This document shows, piece after piece, positions 1 through 7,411 of a DNA stretch of 15,902 nt; position 1 is the first letter of the stretch; each line of letters starts with the position of its first letter. The DNA comes from Bacteroidales bacterium (GTDB lineage Bacteria; Bacteroidota; Bacteroidia; Bacteroidales; UBA7960). Under the pieces are notes generated by a model, which was not told the origin of the DNA, ran no database searches, and worked only from the letters and a program-made list of their open reading frames with translations. The position numbers and the translations under genes are program-made. The DNA lies in contig SLOR01000342.1 of NCBI GenBank assembly GCA_007132395.1, forward strand, positions 1 to 15,902, in the 5' to 3' direction.

Positions 1-1637
1 ACATGAAGCTGGGCGAAATCAGGCAAATGCAAAACAACAGGGGCAGAACCAGTGCCATTGTGAATGCCTTTACAAGAAACATGGAATGGGAACACTACGT
101 AGACCGCTTTAACCGATGGGAACAAATCACAAAAGAAGACATCGTGGCCTTTGCCAATGCATACCTCGGCAACAACTATGCGGTAGTGTACAAAAGACAA
201 GGCACCGACGAGAGCATAATTAAGGTAGATAAACCACAAATCACTCCCGTGGTTCTTAACCGCGACCACCAGAGTCCTTTCTACAGTAAAATTGCTGAAA
301 TGCCCTTTCAGAATATCGAACCTGTTTTCCTTAACTATAAGGAAGATATAAAACACCACACGGTAAATGGCAACATCCCGCTGTATTACAACGAAAACAC
401 CGAAGATGAAACTTTTACCCTGTACTATCTTTTCGATATGGGCAACAACCACGATCGGAAGCTGGGCCTGGCCATCAGGTACCTGGAATACCTGGGCACA
501 GAAAACTACAGCCCCGAAGAAATCAAGCAGCAGTTTTACCGCACCGGAACATCTTTCAATGTTTTCAACAGCAACGAACAGGTCTATGTATATCTTACAG
601 GACTTAGCCAGAACATGGAAGAAGGTTTGAAGCTTTTTGAAGAATTGCTTGCCGAAGCCTCACACAACATACAGGCCCTGGAAAATCTGAAAAGAGACAT
701 CCTGCGTGGAAGAGAAAACAACAAGCTCAACAAAAATTACATCCTGCGCACGGCCATGTTTGATTATGCCATGTACGGTGAAGATTCGCCTCTGAAAAAT
801 ATTTTATCAGAAGAAGAGTTGCTGGCGGTAACCAGTGAGGAGCTTTTGGATAGAATTCACGGGCTCAGCAGCTACGAGCACCGTATACTGTATTATGGTA
901 ATCACCAGCCACAGGAATTGATTCGTATGCTGCAAGCACAACGCAGGGTACCCCAAACCCTCATGCCATTGCCCGAAGAAACACCCTTTACCCAGATGGA
1001 GCGCAACCAGACAGAGGTGTTTGTAATGGACTTCGATATGACACAGGTTGACCTGATGATGCTGGCCAACGCATCAGAATTTCAGCCCGAAAAAGCACCT
1101 AAGGTAAATCTGTTCAACTCCTATTTTGGCTCGGGCATGTCGGCCATCGTGTTTCAGGAGCTGCGCGAGGCAAAAGGACTGGCATACAGCGCATTTGCCA
1201 TTTACACCACCCCCGCTCGCCCCGACAGGAATCACTTTATTTACACTTTCATTGGCACACAAAACGACAAGCTGGCTGAAGCCATGGATGGAATGAATAA
1301 CCTGCTGAACAACATGCCATTGTCGGAAACCTCATTCAATGCGGCCCGTGAATCCATTATAGAGCGTATCAATACCGAACGTATTACCCGCACAGGTGTT
1401 TTGTTCAACTACGAAACCGCACGCCGCATGGGACGTGATCACGATATCCGCAAAGATATATACAATGAAGTGCCCACCCTTGCTTTTGATGACATTCAGG
1501 CCTTTCAGCAAGAGTACGTGCAGGGGCAGAATTACGCCATCCTGGTATTGGGCAAAAAAGATGAACTGGACATCCCCACCCTGGAAGAGTACGGGAAAGT
1601 CCATTTCCTGACTCTTGAAGATGTTTTCGGGTATTAG
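1..1637 (+). CDS. M16 family zinc metallopeptidase, C-terminal half (5' end outside window)
   Basis: This is the C-terminal half of a pitrilysin/insulinase-type (M16) peptidase, probably periplasmic or membrane-linked as most Bacteroidota members are. The frame is open to the left edge and the first in-window Met (base 3) is most likely internal, because the HxxEH zinc motif of the N-terminal domain is absent. Counting from that Met, residues 164-182 (LGTENYSPEEI...FYRTG) are the typical start of the inactive third M16 domain. Residues 375-396 hold the hallmark segment FGSGMSAIVFQELREAKGL followed by AYS, the fourth domain that helps close the substrate chamber. Full-length relatives of this two-half type are about 950-980 residues, so roughly 430 are missing here. 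The gene ends with TAG just before a hairpin terminator. Family assignment is firm. Substrate and exact location are not visible. Confidence 0.9.
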   Translation, partial: MKLGEIRQMQNNRGRTSAIVNAFTRNMEWEHYVDRFNRWEQITKEDIVAFANAYLGNNYAVVYKRQGTDESIIKVDKPQITPVVLNRDHQSPFYSKIAEMPFQNIEPVFLNYKEDIKHHTVNGNIPLYYNENTEDETFTLYYLFDMGNNHDRKLGLAIRYLEYLGTENYSPEEIKQQFYRTGTSFNVFNSNEQVYVYLTGLSQNMEEGLKLFEELLAEASHNIQALENLKRDILRGRENNKLNKNYILRTAMFDYAMYGEDSPLKNILSEEELLAVTSEELLDRIHGLSSYEHRILYYGNHQPQELIRMLQAQRRVPQTLMPLPEETPFTQMERNQTEVFVMDFDMTQVDLMMLANASEFQPEKAPKVNLFNSYFGSGMSAIVFQELREAKGLAYSAFAIYTTPARPDRNHFIYTFIGTQNDKLAEAMDGMNNLLNNMPLSETSFNAARESIIERINTERITRTGVLFNYETARRMGRDHDIRKDIYNEVPTLAFDDIQAFQQEYVQGQNYAILVLGKKDELDIPTLEEYGKVHFLTLEDVFGY

Positions 1638-1659
1638 AAATTCCCAAACAACCCCTAAA

Positions 1660-1694
1660 AAAAAGGCCGTCTGCTCAAAAGCAGCGGCCTTTTT
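1660..1694. terminator. Bidirectional intrinsic terminator between the M16 peptidase and UspA genes
   Basis: The left arm is AAAAAGGCCG, a one-base T bulge, then CTGC (1660-1674). The loop is TCAAAA and the right arm is GCAGCGGCCTTTTT (1681-1694). The GC-rich stem is flanked by A-runs on the left and T-runs on the right, so transcripts from either side would end in a U-tract. It sits between the two convergent stop codons, 22 bp after the M16 stop and 24 bp before the UspA stop, which fits a shared terminator. Confidence 0.88.
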
Positions 1695-1718
1695 AAATGG
1701 AACCAGGTGGCCTCCCCA

Positions 1719-2570
1719 TCAGCCTGATCCACTAAATGTTACATTACTGCTGACTGTTAGTTTGGGGTGAATACTCAGCACAGGCACAGGAGCATGGTTG
1801 ATAACCCGCTGGGCCTCGTTGCCAATTATCATGGTGCTGTTGTCTTTTTCCGACATCATAACTACCATGTCCAAATCGTGTATGCCAATATAGTCGAGAA
1901 TAATACCTGAAACTTTTTTCCCTTCACCAAAATCAGCAGAATTAGGAATCCCTTTCTGATCAAAAAAGCCCTTCACCTGATGCACATAATTCTTGATTTT
2001 CTTCCGTACGTCCTTAATCCCGGTATCATAAACGCCCAGGATGCGAATTTCCGCATTGAGTTTGAGGGCTACTTCTGCCGCGAAATTGGTTTTTTGCCGT
2101 GTTTCAGGGGTAGAGTCAATGGGAAGTAATATTTTCTTAATATCCTTTTTCTGAAAAACCGTGCGAATGGTAATCATGGGACAGGGAGAGAGAGACACAA
2201 GCCTGTAGGCATTGCTCCCGATAAAATATTCTTCAAATCCTGATATACCATGGGTTCCGGCAATAAGTATCTCCGCCTCATTATACTTGGCTTCGTTAAC
2301 AATCTCGGAATACACCTTCCCGTCGCGTACCTTATAGCGCATTTTATTGTTCAATAGGGGCGAAAAATCATCAACCATTTCCTTTAAGCGCTTTTCTGCT
2401 TCCCGGTAGTGCATATCCTTATTATCAGAATAAAGGGATTCATCACTGCAGGGCTTACATACATGCACAAGGGTAATATTGGCATCAAACGCATTGGCAA
2501 TCTTCACTGAATGTTTGAGTGCATTAACCGAGCAGGACGAAAAATCTATCGCAACAACAATTTCACTCAT
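1719..2570 (-). CDS. Tandem-domain universal stress protein (UspA family)
   Basis: A 283-residue cytoplasmic protein made of two Usp (adenine-nucleotide alpha hydrolase-like) domains, about residues 1-137 and 143-283. Domain 1 opens with MSEIVVAIDFSS, the usual first strand and Asp-containing turn. It carries a complete nucleotide-binding signature G-x2-G-x9-G-S at residues 105-119 (GTHG...IGS), so it probably binds ATP. Domain 2 restarts at KKILLPIDST but has only a degenerate version near its end (SEKDNSTMIIGNEAQ), lacking the first glycines. The start at 2570 is chosen because the frame's longer version would add 18 residues with no family resemblance. The gene is divergent from ruvB and convergent with the M16 gene, so it is probably monocistronic. 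It looks somewhat more AT-rich than ruvB-queG. Usp proteins are generally induced by stress or growth arrest. Its precise role is unknown. Confidence 0.9.
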   Translation of the reverse strand: MSEIVVAIDFSSCSVNALKHSVKIANAFDANITLVHVCKPCSDESLYSDNKDMHYREAEKRLKEMVDDFSPLLNNKMRYKVRDGKVYSEIVNEAKYNEAEILIAGTHGISGFEEYFIGSNAYRLVSLSPCPMITIRTVFQKKDIKKILLPIDSTPETRQKTNFAAEVALKLNAEIRILGVYDTGIKDVRKKIKNYVHQVKGFFDQKGIPNSADFGEGKKVSGIILDYIGIHDLDMVVMMSEKDNSTMIIGNEAQRVINHAPVPVLSIHPKLTVSSNVTFSGSG

Positions 2571-2766
2571 AATATTTTGAATTTTAATGTGAACAATCCT
2601 TTTTACATTAGTAAAAATAAACAAAATAAAGAAATGTTTGACAAAGCATGTAACTTTAATAGATTAAAACAGCAAAGCAACACATCAAAACCAAGGCTTA
2701 TGAACAGTATTCCAAAATTGCCAATTCGCCTTAAAACAGTGTGAGAAAATATTCCTTTGAAAAGCG

Positions 2767-2774
2767 TAATTTTG
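2767..2774 (+). promoter_or_regulatory. Candidate -7 element upstream of ruvB
   Basis: TAATTTTG matches the Bacteroidota -7 consensus TAnnTTTG and would place transcription start near 2781, giving a leader of about 38 nt before the ruvB ATG. I see no convincing TTTG or TTG about 20 bp upstream, so only half of the promoter is supported. Confidence 0.4.
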
Positions 2775-2780
2775 TTTTTT

Positions 2781-2817
2781 GCATAAAAATTATTTTACAC
2801 AAGGCATAAAAATTATT
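2781..2817. repeat. 14-bp exact direct repeat in the ruvB leader
   Basis: GCATAAAAATTATT occurs at 2781-2794 and again at 2804-2817. The starts are 23 bp apart, about two helical turns, and the second copy ends one base before the ruvB ATG. If the -7 element at 2767 is used, both copies lie in the 5' leader. It could be a binding site for a DNA- or RNA-binding regulator, or a slippage duplication in AT-rich DNA. Confidence 0.85.
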
Positions 2818-2818
2818 C

Positions 2819-3850
2819 ATGGGCAGAAACCAAAACATTGATGCCGATGCAAATCGGATGAACAATGCTGAGCGCGAATATGAAAGAGCATTGCGCCCCG
2901 ATAACTTTTCCAGTTTTACCGGGCAGGAAAAAATCATTGAGAACCTGAAGGTTTTCGTTGATGCTGCCCGTCAGCGACAGGAAGCCCTTGACCACGTGCT
3001 CTTCCATGGCCCTCCCGGGCTGGGCAAAACCACCCTGGCACATATTATTGCCAATGAAATGGGGGTAGGTATAAAAATTACCTCCGGCCCGGTGCTCGAC
3101 AAACCCGGCGACCTGGCAGGGCTGCTTACCAACCTGGAAGAAAACGACGTACTTTTTATTGATGAAATACACCGCCTGAGTCCCGTGGTGGAAGAATACC
3201 TCTATTCGGCCATGGAGGACTACAAAATTGACATCATGATAGAAACCGGGCCCAACGCCCGAAGCATACAAATATCATTAAGCCCTTTCACCCTTATTGG
3301 TGCCACAACCCGTTCGGGGCTTCTTACCTCTCCCCTGCGGGCAAGGTTTGGCATCAATGCCAGGCTCAACTATTATGATACCGCGCTGCTGAATACAATT
3401 ATCAAACGGTCGGCAGACATTCTCAGGGTAGAAATTACCGAAGAGTCATCCCTGGAAATTGCCCGCAGAAGCCGCGGAACACCGCGTATTGCCAATGCCC
3501 TGCTGAGAAGGGTAAGGGATTTTGCCCAGGTGAAAGGCAACGGAAAAATCGATATCAAAATCGCCAATTACGGCCTGGATGCTCTTAACGTGGACAAAAA
3601 CGGGCTGGACGAAATGGACAATAAACTGTTGCTTACCCTAATCGACAAATTCAAGGGAGGCCCCGTGGGTCTTACCACTATTGCCACCGCCGTGGGAGAA
3701 GACCCCGGCACCATAGAAGAGGTGTATGAACCCTATCTTATCCAGGAAGGCTACCTTATGCGCACACCCCGCGGTCGTGAAGCCACAGATCTGGCTTATA
3801 AACACCAGGGTAGAATAAAAAACCCATCGCAGAAAAGCCTGTTTGATTAA
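2819..3850 (+). CDS. ruvB: Holliday junction branch-migration DNA helicase RuvB
   Basis: RuvB is the hexameric AAA+ motor that, with RuvA, drives branch migration of Holliday junctions during recombinational repair before RuvC cuts them. At 343 residues it has the usual length. The order of motifs is complete: Walker A GPPGLGKT at residues 64-71, Walker B DEIH at 115-118, sensor 1 GATTR at 161-165, and the arginine finger in PLRARFG (R174). The C-terminal winged-helix DNA-binding domain contains GPVGLTTIATAVGED and the end motif TPRGREATDLAY. The N-terminal segment before RPDNFSSFTGQ is about 25 residues and hydrophilic. Only two bases separate its stop from the queG ATG, so the two are co-transcribed. 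No ruvA or ruvC is in the window. Translation starts without a Shine-Dalgarno sequence, immediately after an AT-rich direct repeat. Confidence 0.98.
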   Translation: MGRNQNIDADANRMNNAEREYERALRPDNFSSFTGQEKIIENLKVFVDAARQRQEALDHVLFHGPPGLGKTTLAHIIANEMGVGIKITSGPVLDKPGDLAGLLTNLEENDVLFIDEIHRLSPVVEEYLYSAMEDYKIDIMIETGPNARSIQISLSPFTLIGATTRSGLLTSPLRARFGINARLNYYDTALLNTIIKRSADILRVEITEESSLEIARRSRGTPRIANALLRRVRDFAQVKGNGKIDIKIANYGLDALNVDKNGLDEMDNKLLLTLIDKFKGGPVGLTTIATAVGEDPGTIEEVYEPYLIQEGYLMRTPRGREATDLAYKHQGRIKNPSQKSLFD

Positions 3851-3852
3851 AG

Positions 3853-4800
3853 ATGGGTGCTGAGCAGGCAAAAAATATCAGCACACTTATCAAGGCCAGG
3901 GCTAAAGAACTGGGGTTCGATGCCTGTGGCATTGCCAGGGCACAAGCAGTAGATGCTACCACGCAGGAGCGAATAAACCAGTGGACCGATAAAGGGCTGC
4001 ACGGGCAGATGGACTACATGACCCGAAATACCGAAAAACGCCTCAACCCCACCTTGCTGGTGCCGGGAGCACAGTCGGTAATTTGCGTGGCTCTTAATTA
4101 TCATCAGAAAGACTACCAGCCGCCCGGGGCTCATTACAAAGTGTCTCAATACGCCGCAGGGCGCGATTACCATTTCATCCTGAAAACAAAAATGTACCAG
4201 CTGCTGGAATACATTCAAACCGTGGCAGAAACACAATCAGCCCGGGTCTTTACCGATTCGGCACCGGTGATGGAGCGCTACTGGGCACAACAGGCCGGAC
4301 TGGGAGCCACAGGAAAAAACACCTGCCTGATTCTTCCCCGCAAAGGGAGCTACTTTTTCCTGGGAGAAATCATTCTCGACATCCCCCTGGACTATGACCC
4401 ACCCTACAACAAGGACCTTTGCGGCAAATGCACTCGCTGCATGGAGGCCTGCCCTACAGGAGCCATTGTGAGTCCGGGCGTGGTGGATGCCAAAAAGTGC
4501 ATCAGCTATCTTACCATCGAACTCAAAGACGAAATCCCCGGCGAATTTAAAGGCAATACCGACAATTATATTTTCGGGTGCGACATTTGTCAGGATATTT
4601 GCCCGCACAACCGTAACTTTGCACAACCCACATCCGAAGAAGATTTCCGCCCTTTGCCCGCCATTGCCCGATGGGAAAAACAACACTGGGAAAATATGGA
4701 TAAGCCTGCATGGAAAAATGCCTTTGTGAAAACCCGATCCCCCGTGGCACGGGCACTGTGGCCCAAACTCATGCAAAACATAAAGAATACCTCCATCTGA
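3853..4800 (+). CDS. queG: Epoxyqueuosine reductase QueG
   Basis: QueG is a cobalamin-dependent, two-[4Fe-4S] enzyme that reduces epoxyqueuosine to queuosine at the wobble base of GUN-anticodon tRNAs, the last step of queuosine synthesis. The 315-residue protein has the N-terminal DUF1730-type domain, then the conserved TDSAPVMERYWAQQAGLG segment (133-151) with D135 at the position of the catalytic Asp. The ferredoxin-like part follows, with CGKCTRCMEACPTG (C190, C193, C196, C200), KKCISYLT (C216) and CDICQDICPHN (C243, C246, C250). These are the ligands expected for two clusters. It is shorter than the E. coli protein (about 379 residues) because it lacks the extra C-terminal helical region. 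It lies 2 bp after ruvB. Its presence implies that the host synthesises or imports cobalamin. Confidence 0.96.
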   Translation: MGAEQAKNISTLIKARAKELGFDACGIARAQAVDATTQERINQWTDKGLHGQMDYMTRNTEKRLNPTLLVPGAQSVICVALNYHQKDYQPPGAHYKVSQYAAGRDYHFILKTKMYQLLEYIQTVAETQSARVFTDSAPVMERYWAQQAGLGATGKNTCLILPRKGSYFFLGEIILDIPLDYDPPYNKDLCGKCTRCMEACPTGAIVSPGVVDAKKCISYLTIELKDEIPGEFKGNTDNYIFGCDICQDICPHNRNFAQPTSEEDFRPLPAIARWEKQHWENMDKPAWKNAFVKTRSPVARALWPKLMQNIKNTSI

Positions 4801-4956
4801 GTCGTGCAAACCCATGTGCCATCTTCACATTATTAAGTGCAGGTATTTAATAAAAAATAACAGCAATTCCCTTTTTTTCTATGTAATTTCGCAATATTGT
4901 GTTCAACTGGGCATATAATTACTTTTTACAGCGAACATTACAACTTTCCGTTTCGT

Positions 4957-4964
4957 TACCTTTG
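4957..4964 (+). promoter_or_regulatory. Candidate -7 element upstream of the S41 peptidase gene
   Basis: TACCTTTG followed by CA is a good fit to the Bacteroidota -7 consensus TAnnTTTG. It would give a leader of about 110 nt. No clear TTG is seen about 20 bp upstream. A second, weaker match, TAATTTCG, lies at 4884-4891. The 282-bp gap between queG and this gene otherwise shows only AT-rich sequence and no convincing terminator. Confidence 0.5.
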
Positions 4965-5082
4965 CAAGCAAAAACACATCCTCACGGAAACAAAAACAAT
5001 ACAGCATAAACTTCCACCGGGGTAAAATTCATTTTATCTCAAAAGGTTTGTTTAAACAGATTTTAAAAAACTACTACACATT

Positions 5083-6750
5083 ATGAGTAAGCTGAATTAT
5101 AAAAACTTTCTCCCTTTCATATTCGCAATAGTGCTGGCAGTAGGAGTACTGCTGGGCTTATCACTAAACTTTGACCGGCAACAGCCTTCCGGCGAAAAGA
5201 AGTTTTTCTCCATTGGATTTGACAGGTACGACAAGGTAAATGATATTATCAATTACATTACCGAATCTTATGTTGACACCGTGAGCCGGGAAGAGCTCAC
5301 CGAAGAGGCCATCGTTAACCTTCTCAAAAACCTTGACCCCCACTCCTCCTATATTCCTGCATCGGCATTCCGTGAAATGAATGACCCGCTCATGGGAAGT
5401 TTTGAAGGCATTGGTATTGAATTCAATATGATTACAGACACCGTTGTAGTTATTAACCCTGTGCCCGGAGGACCCAGCGAAACCATCGGGCTGAGGGCCG
5501 GAGACAGGATCATCAAAGTAGAAGATGAGGTTATCGCGGGCGTAAGAACTCCCACACCCGATGTGGTGCGCAAGCTCAAGGGCCCCAAAGGAACCCAGGT
5601 AACAGTTTCTGTATTGCGACGCGGAGTGGACGATTTAATGGAATTTACCATCACCCGCGACAAAATTCCCTCTTACAGTCTTGACATTGCCTACATGATT
5701 GATGCTGAAACAGGATATGTGAAGCTGGGTCAGTTTTCTGCCACTACCCATCAGGAGTTTCGCCTGGCAATGGAACGACTCAAACGACAAGGCATGCAAC
5801 AAATGGTTCTTGACCTCAGGGGTAACGGAGGAGGCTTTCTGGATGCGGCCATACAGCTGGCCGACGAATTTCTGGCGCCCGAAACCCTCATTGTATATAC
5901 CGACGGACGAAAACGCCCCAAAACCGTAGCACATGCCCGTCGCAACGGAGGTTTTGAAACACAGCCCCTGGTAGTGCTAATCGACGAATGGTCGGCCTCT
6001 GCCAGTGAAATTATTGCCGGTGCTGTGCAGGACCATGACCGGGGTCTTGTAATAGGACGACGTTCCTTTGGCAAAGGGCTGGTGCAGGAACAGGTTCAAC
6101 TGGGCGATGGCTCGGCACTGCGACTCACCGTGGCACGCTATTATACACCTGCCGGACGCAGCATTCAAAAACCCTACGACAACGGTTCGGAAGAGTATTT
6201 CGCTGACTTTATGCAACGCTATATGGATGGAGAGCTGGAAAACCCCGACAGCATCAAGTACGACGACTCATTAAAATTCGAAACTGCCGGCGGCAGAATC
6301 GTATATGGCGGAGGCGGCATCAGTCCCGACATTTTTATCCCGCTTAACACCGACGAAAGATCTCCCTATTTTGTAAGAGTTGCCAACCGCGGTCTCATCT
6401 ATCGTTTTGCATTTGATTATGCTGACAACCACCGCGAAATGTTGAAACGATATGAAACTGCCGATAGTTTTGTAAGAGAATTCAATGTGGAGCAATCCGT
6501 GGTGAATGCATTTATTGAGTTTGCTACCCGCGAGGGGATTGAATATAAAGCTGACGAGTTTAACCAGTCATCCGGACTTATCCGCTCGCAGATAAAAGCC
6601 TATATAGGAAGAAACATTTACGGCAATGATGCTTTTTACCCTGTAATTAATCAGCGGGATGCTGCCGTAGAAAAGGCCCTTGAGGTATTAAAAAATAAAA
6701 CCATGATTACCTACTTAAGTCCTCAAAAGAAAGAAGCAGAAGCCAGGTAA
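5083..6750 (+). CDS. S41 family C-terminal processing peptidase with PDZ domain
   Basis: A 555-residue serine protease of the CtpA/Prc (tail-specific protease) family. Residues 9-29 form a hydrophobic signal anchor, placing the enzyme in the periplasm on the inner membrane. The PDZ domain follows at about 105-195, with GSFEGIGIEF and GLRAGDRIIKVEDE. The catalytic domain has DLRGNGGGF (244-252), then SASASE with nucleophile S306, and FGKGLVQEQ with K331 and Q335. The spacing of 25 and 4 residues equals that of the Ser-Lys-Gln triad in E. coli Prc (S430/K455/Q459). A C-terminal extension of about 190 residues after the core is common in Bacteroidota homologues. Such proteases trim or degrade envelope proteins from their C-termini. 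The gene appears to be monocistronic, preceded by its own promoter-like region and followed by a hairpin. The specific substrates are unknown. Confidence 0.95.
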   Translation: MSKLNYKNFLPFIFAIVLAVGVLLGLSLNFDRQQPSGEKKFFSIGFDRYDKVNDIINYITESYVDTVSREELTEEAIVNLLKNLDPHSSYIPASAFREMNDPLMGSFEGIGIEFNMITDTVVVINPVPGGPSETIGLRAGDRIIKVEDEVIAGVRTPTPDVVRKLKGPKGTQVTVSVLRRGVDDLMEFTITRDKIPSYSLDIAYMIDAETGYVKLGQFSATTHQEFRLAMERLKRQGMQQMVLDLRGNGGGFLDAAIQLADEFLAPETLIVYTDGRKRPKTVAHARRNGGFETQPLVVLIDEWSASASEIIAGAVQDHDRGLVIGRRSFGKGLVQEQVQLGDGSALRLTVARYYTPAGRSIQKPYDNGSEEYFADFMQRYMDGELENPDSIKYDDSLKFETAGGRIVYGGGGISPDIFIPLNTDERSPYFVRVANRGLIYRFAFDYADNHREMLKRYETADSFVREFNVEQSVVNAFIEFATREGIEYKADEFNQSSGLIRSQIKAYIGRNIYGNDAFYPVINQRDAAVEKALEVLKNKTMITYLSPQKKEAEAR

Positions 6751-6790
6751 AGAATTGCAGGTAACTGGAAGATATTCAACATAGTATTAA

Positions 6791-6823
6791 AAAACGGTAA
6801 TCAGCCTTGCTGATTACCGTTTT
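6791..6823. terminator. Perfect hairpin terminator overlapping the 3' end of the HD-domain gene
   Basis: A perfect 14-bp stem, AAAACGGTAATCAG (6791-6804) with CTGATTACCGTTTT (6810-6823), has a 5-nt loop, CCTTG. It lies between convergent genes. For the minus-strand HD gene the U-tract is strong (TTTTTTAATA beyond the stem). For the plus-strand S41 gene it is weaker (TTTTGC). The stop codon and the last several codons of the HD gene are inside the stem. Confidence 0.85.
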
Positions 6824-7361
6824 GCATTTCCTTCATGGCATTGAGCGCCAGTTCTGCAAATTCATTAAGGGGCACTCCAATCTTTTCGCACTCCAGGATG
6901 TTTTCCCTTTTTACCGATGCGGCAAAGGCTTTTTCCTTCATCCTTTTTACGATGGATTTGGCCTTTACGCTCTGCACATTTTTGTCGGGATACACCAGTG
7001 CAGTGGCGGTAATAAGCCCGGTGATGGTTTCGCCTGCTGCCAGGGCATGATGAAACTTTTCAGTCCTTTTGCGTCCGTGAGCAGCATCTTCATTGTGCAG
7101 GAGAATAGCCTCCACAATGTCTTTTTCAATGCCGTTTTCTTCCAGTATTCTTGCCGTTTCAAGCGCATGTACTGCCGGGTCGGCATTAGTAATCTCCACA
7201 TCCAGATCATGCAGCAGGCCTGCCAGTCCCCACTTCTCAGGGTCTTCATTGACCCGGAGAGCCAGGGCCTTCATCACGGCCTCTGAGGCAAGGCAATGTG
7301 CCAGCATTTTATCGTTTTTCACATATTGGTGAAGAAGTTTCAGGGCTTCATCTCGTTGCAT
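6801..7361 (-). CDS. HD-superfamily hydrolase (HDIG-type, COG2316-like)
   Basis: A 186-residue soluble protein with an HD metal-dependent phosphohydrolase fold. It shows H22, then the signature LLHDLDVE with H51-D52, further His residues at H65 and H89, and the segment AAGETITGLITATALVYP (109-125) characteristic of this subfamily. KAKSIVKRMKEKAFAASVKRE at 134-154 is also subfamily-typical, written here as KAKSIVKRMK and EKAFAASVKRE. The position that normally carries the last metal-binding Asp appears to be Glu (E111), which as I recall is common in this subfamily. The start at 7359-7361 lies just 20 nt downstream of a strong promoter match. The 3' end is built into a terminator hairpin. Upstream is the YyaL-like gene on the same strand, with 36 bp between them. 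The natural substrate of the family is unknown, presumably a nucleotide or phosphate ester. Confidence 0.87.
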   Translation of the reverse strand: MQRDEALKLLHQYVKNDKMLAHCLASEAVMKALALRVNEDPEKWGLAGLLHDLDVEITNADPAVHALETARILEENGIEKDIVEAILLHNEDAAHGRKRTEKFHHALAAGETITGLITATALVYPDKNVQSVKAKSIVKRMKEKAFAASVKRENILECEKIGVPLNEFAELALNAMKEMQNGNQQG

Positions 7362-7380
7362 AACTATTGTTTTTAAACAG

Positions 7381-7411
7381 CAAAAGTAATAAAAACCTCA
7401 TGCCTTAACAA
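7381..7411 (-). promoter_or_regulatory. Bacteroidota-type promoter for the HD-domain gene
   Basis: Read on the minus strand, TTG (7411-7409), a 20-bp spacer and TACTTTTG (7388-7381) match the -33 TTG / -7 TAnnTTTG pattern. The -33 box lies inside the final codons of the upstream YyaL-like gene. Transcription would start near 7374, leaving a leader of only about 13 nt. Confidence 0.65.

Noticed and set aside
2571..2624. 18-residue N-terminal extension of the universal stress protein
   Set aside because: Usp domains begin at the first strand (SEIVVAIDFSS). The extension is AT-rich leader sequence.
6807..7286. Plus-strand open frame of 159 codons opposite the HD-domain gene
   Set aside because: It is antisense to a clear HD hydrolase with conserved motifs, and no family is recognisable in it.
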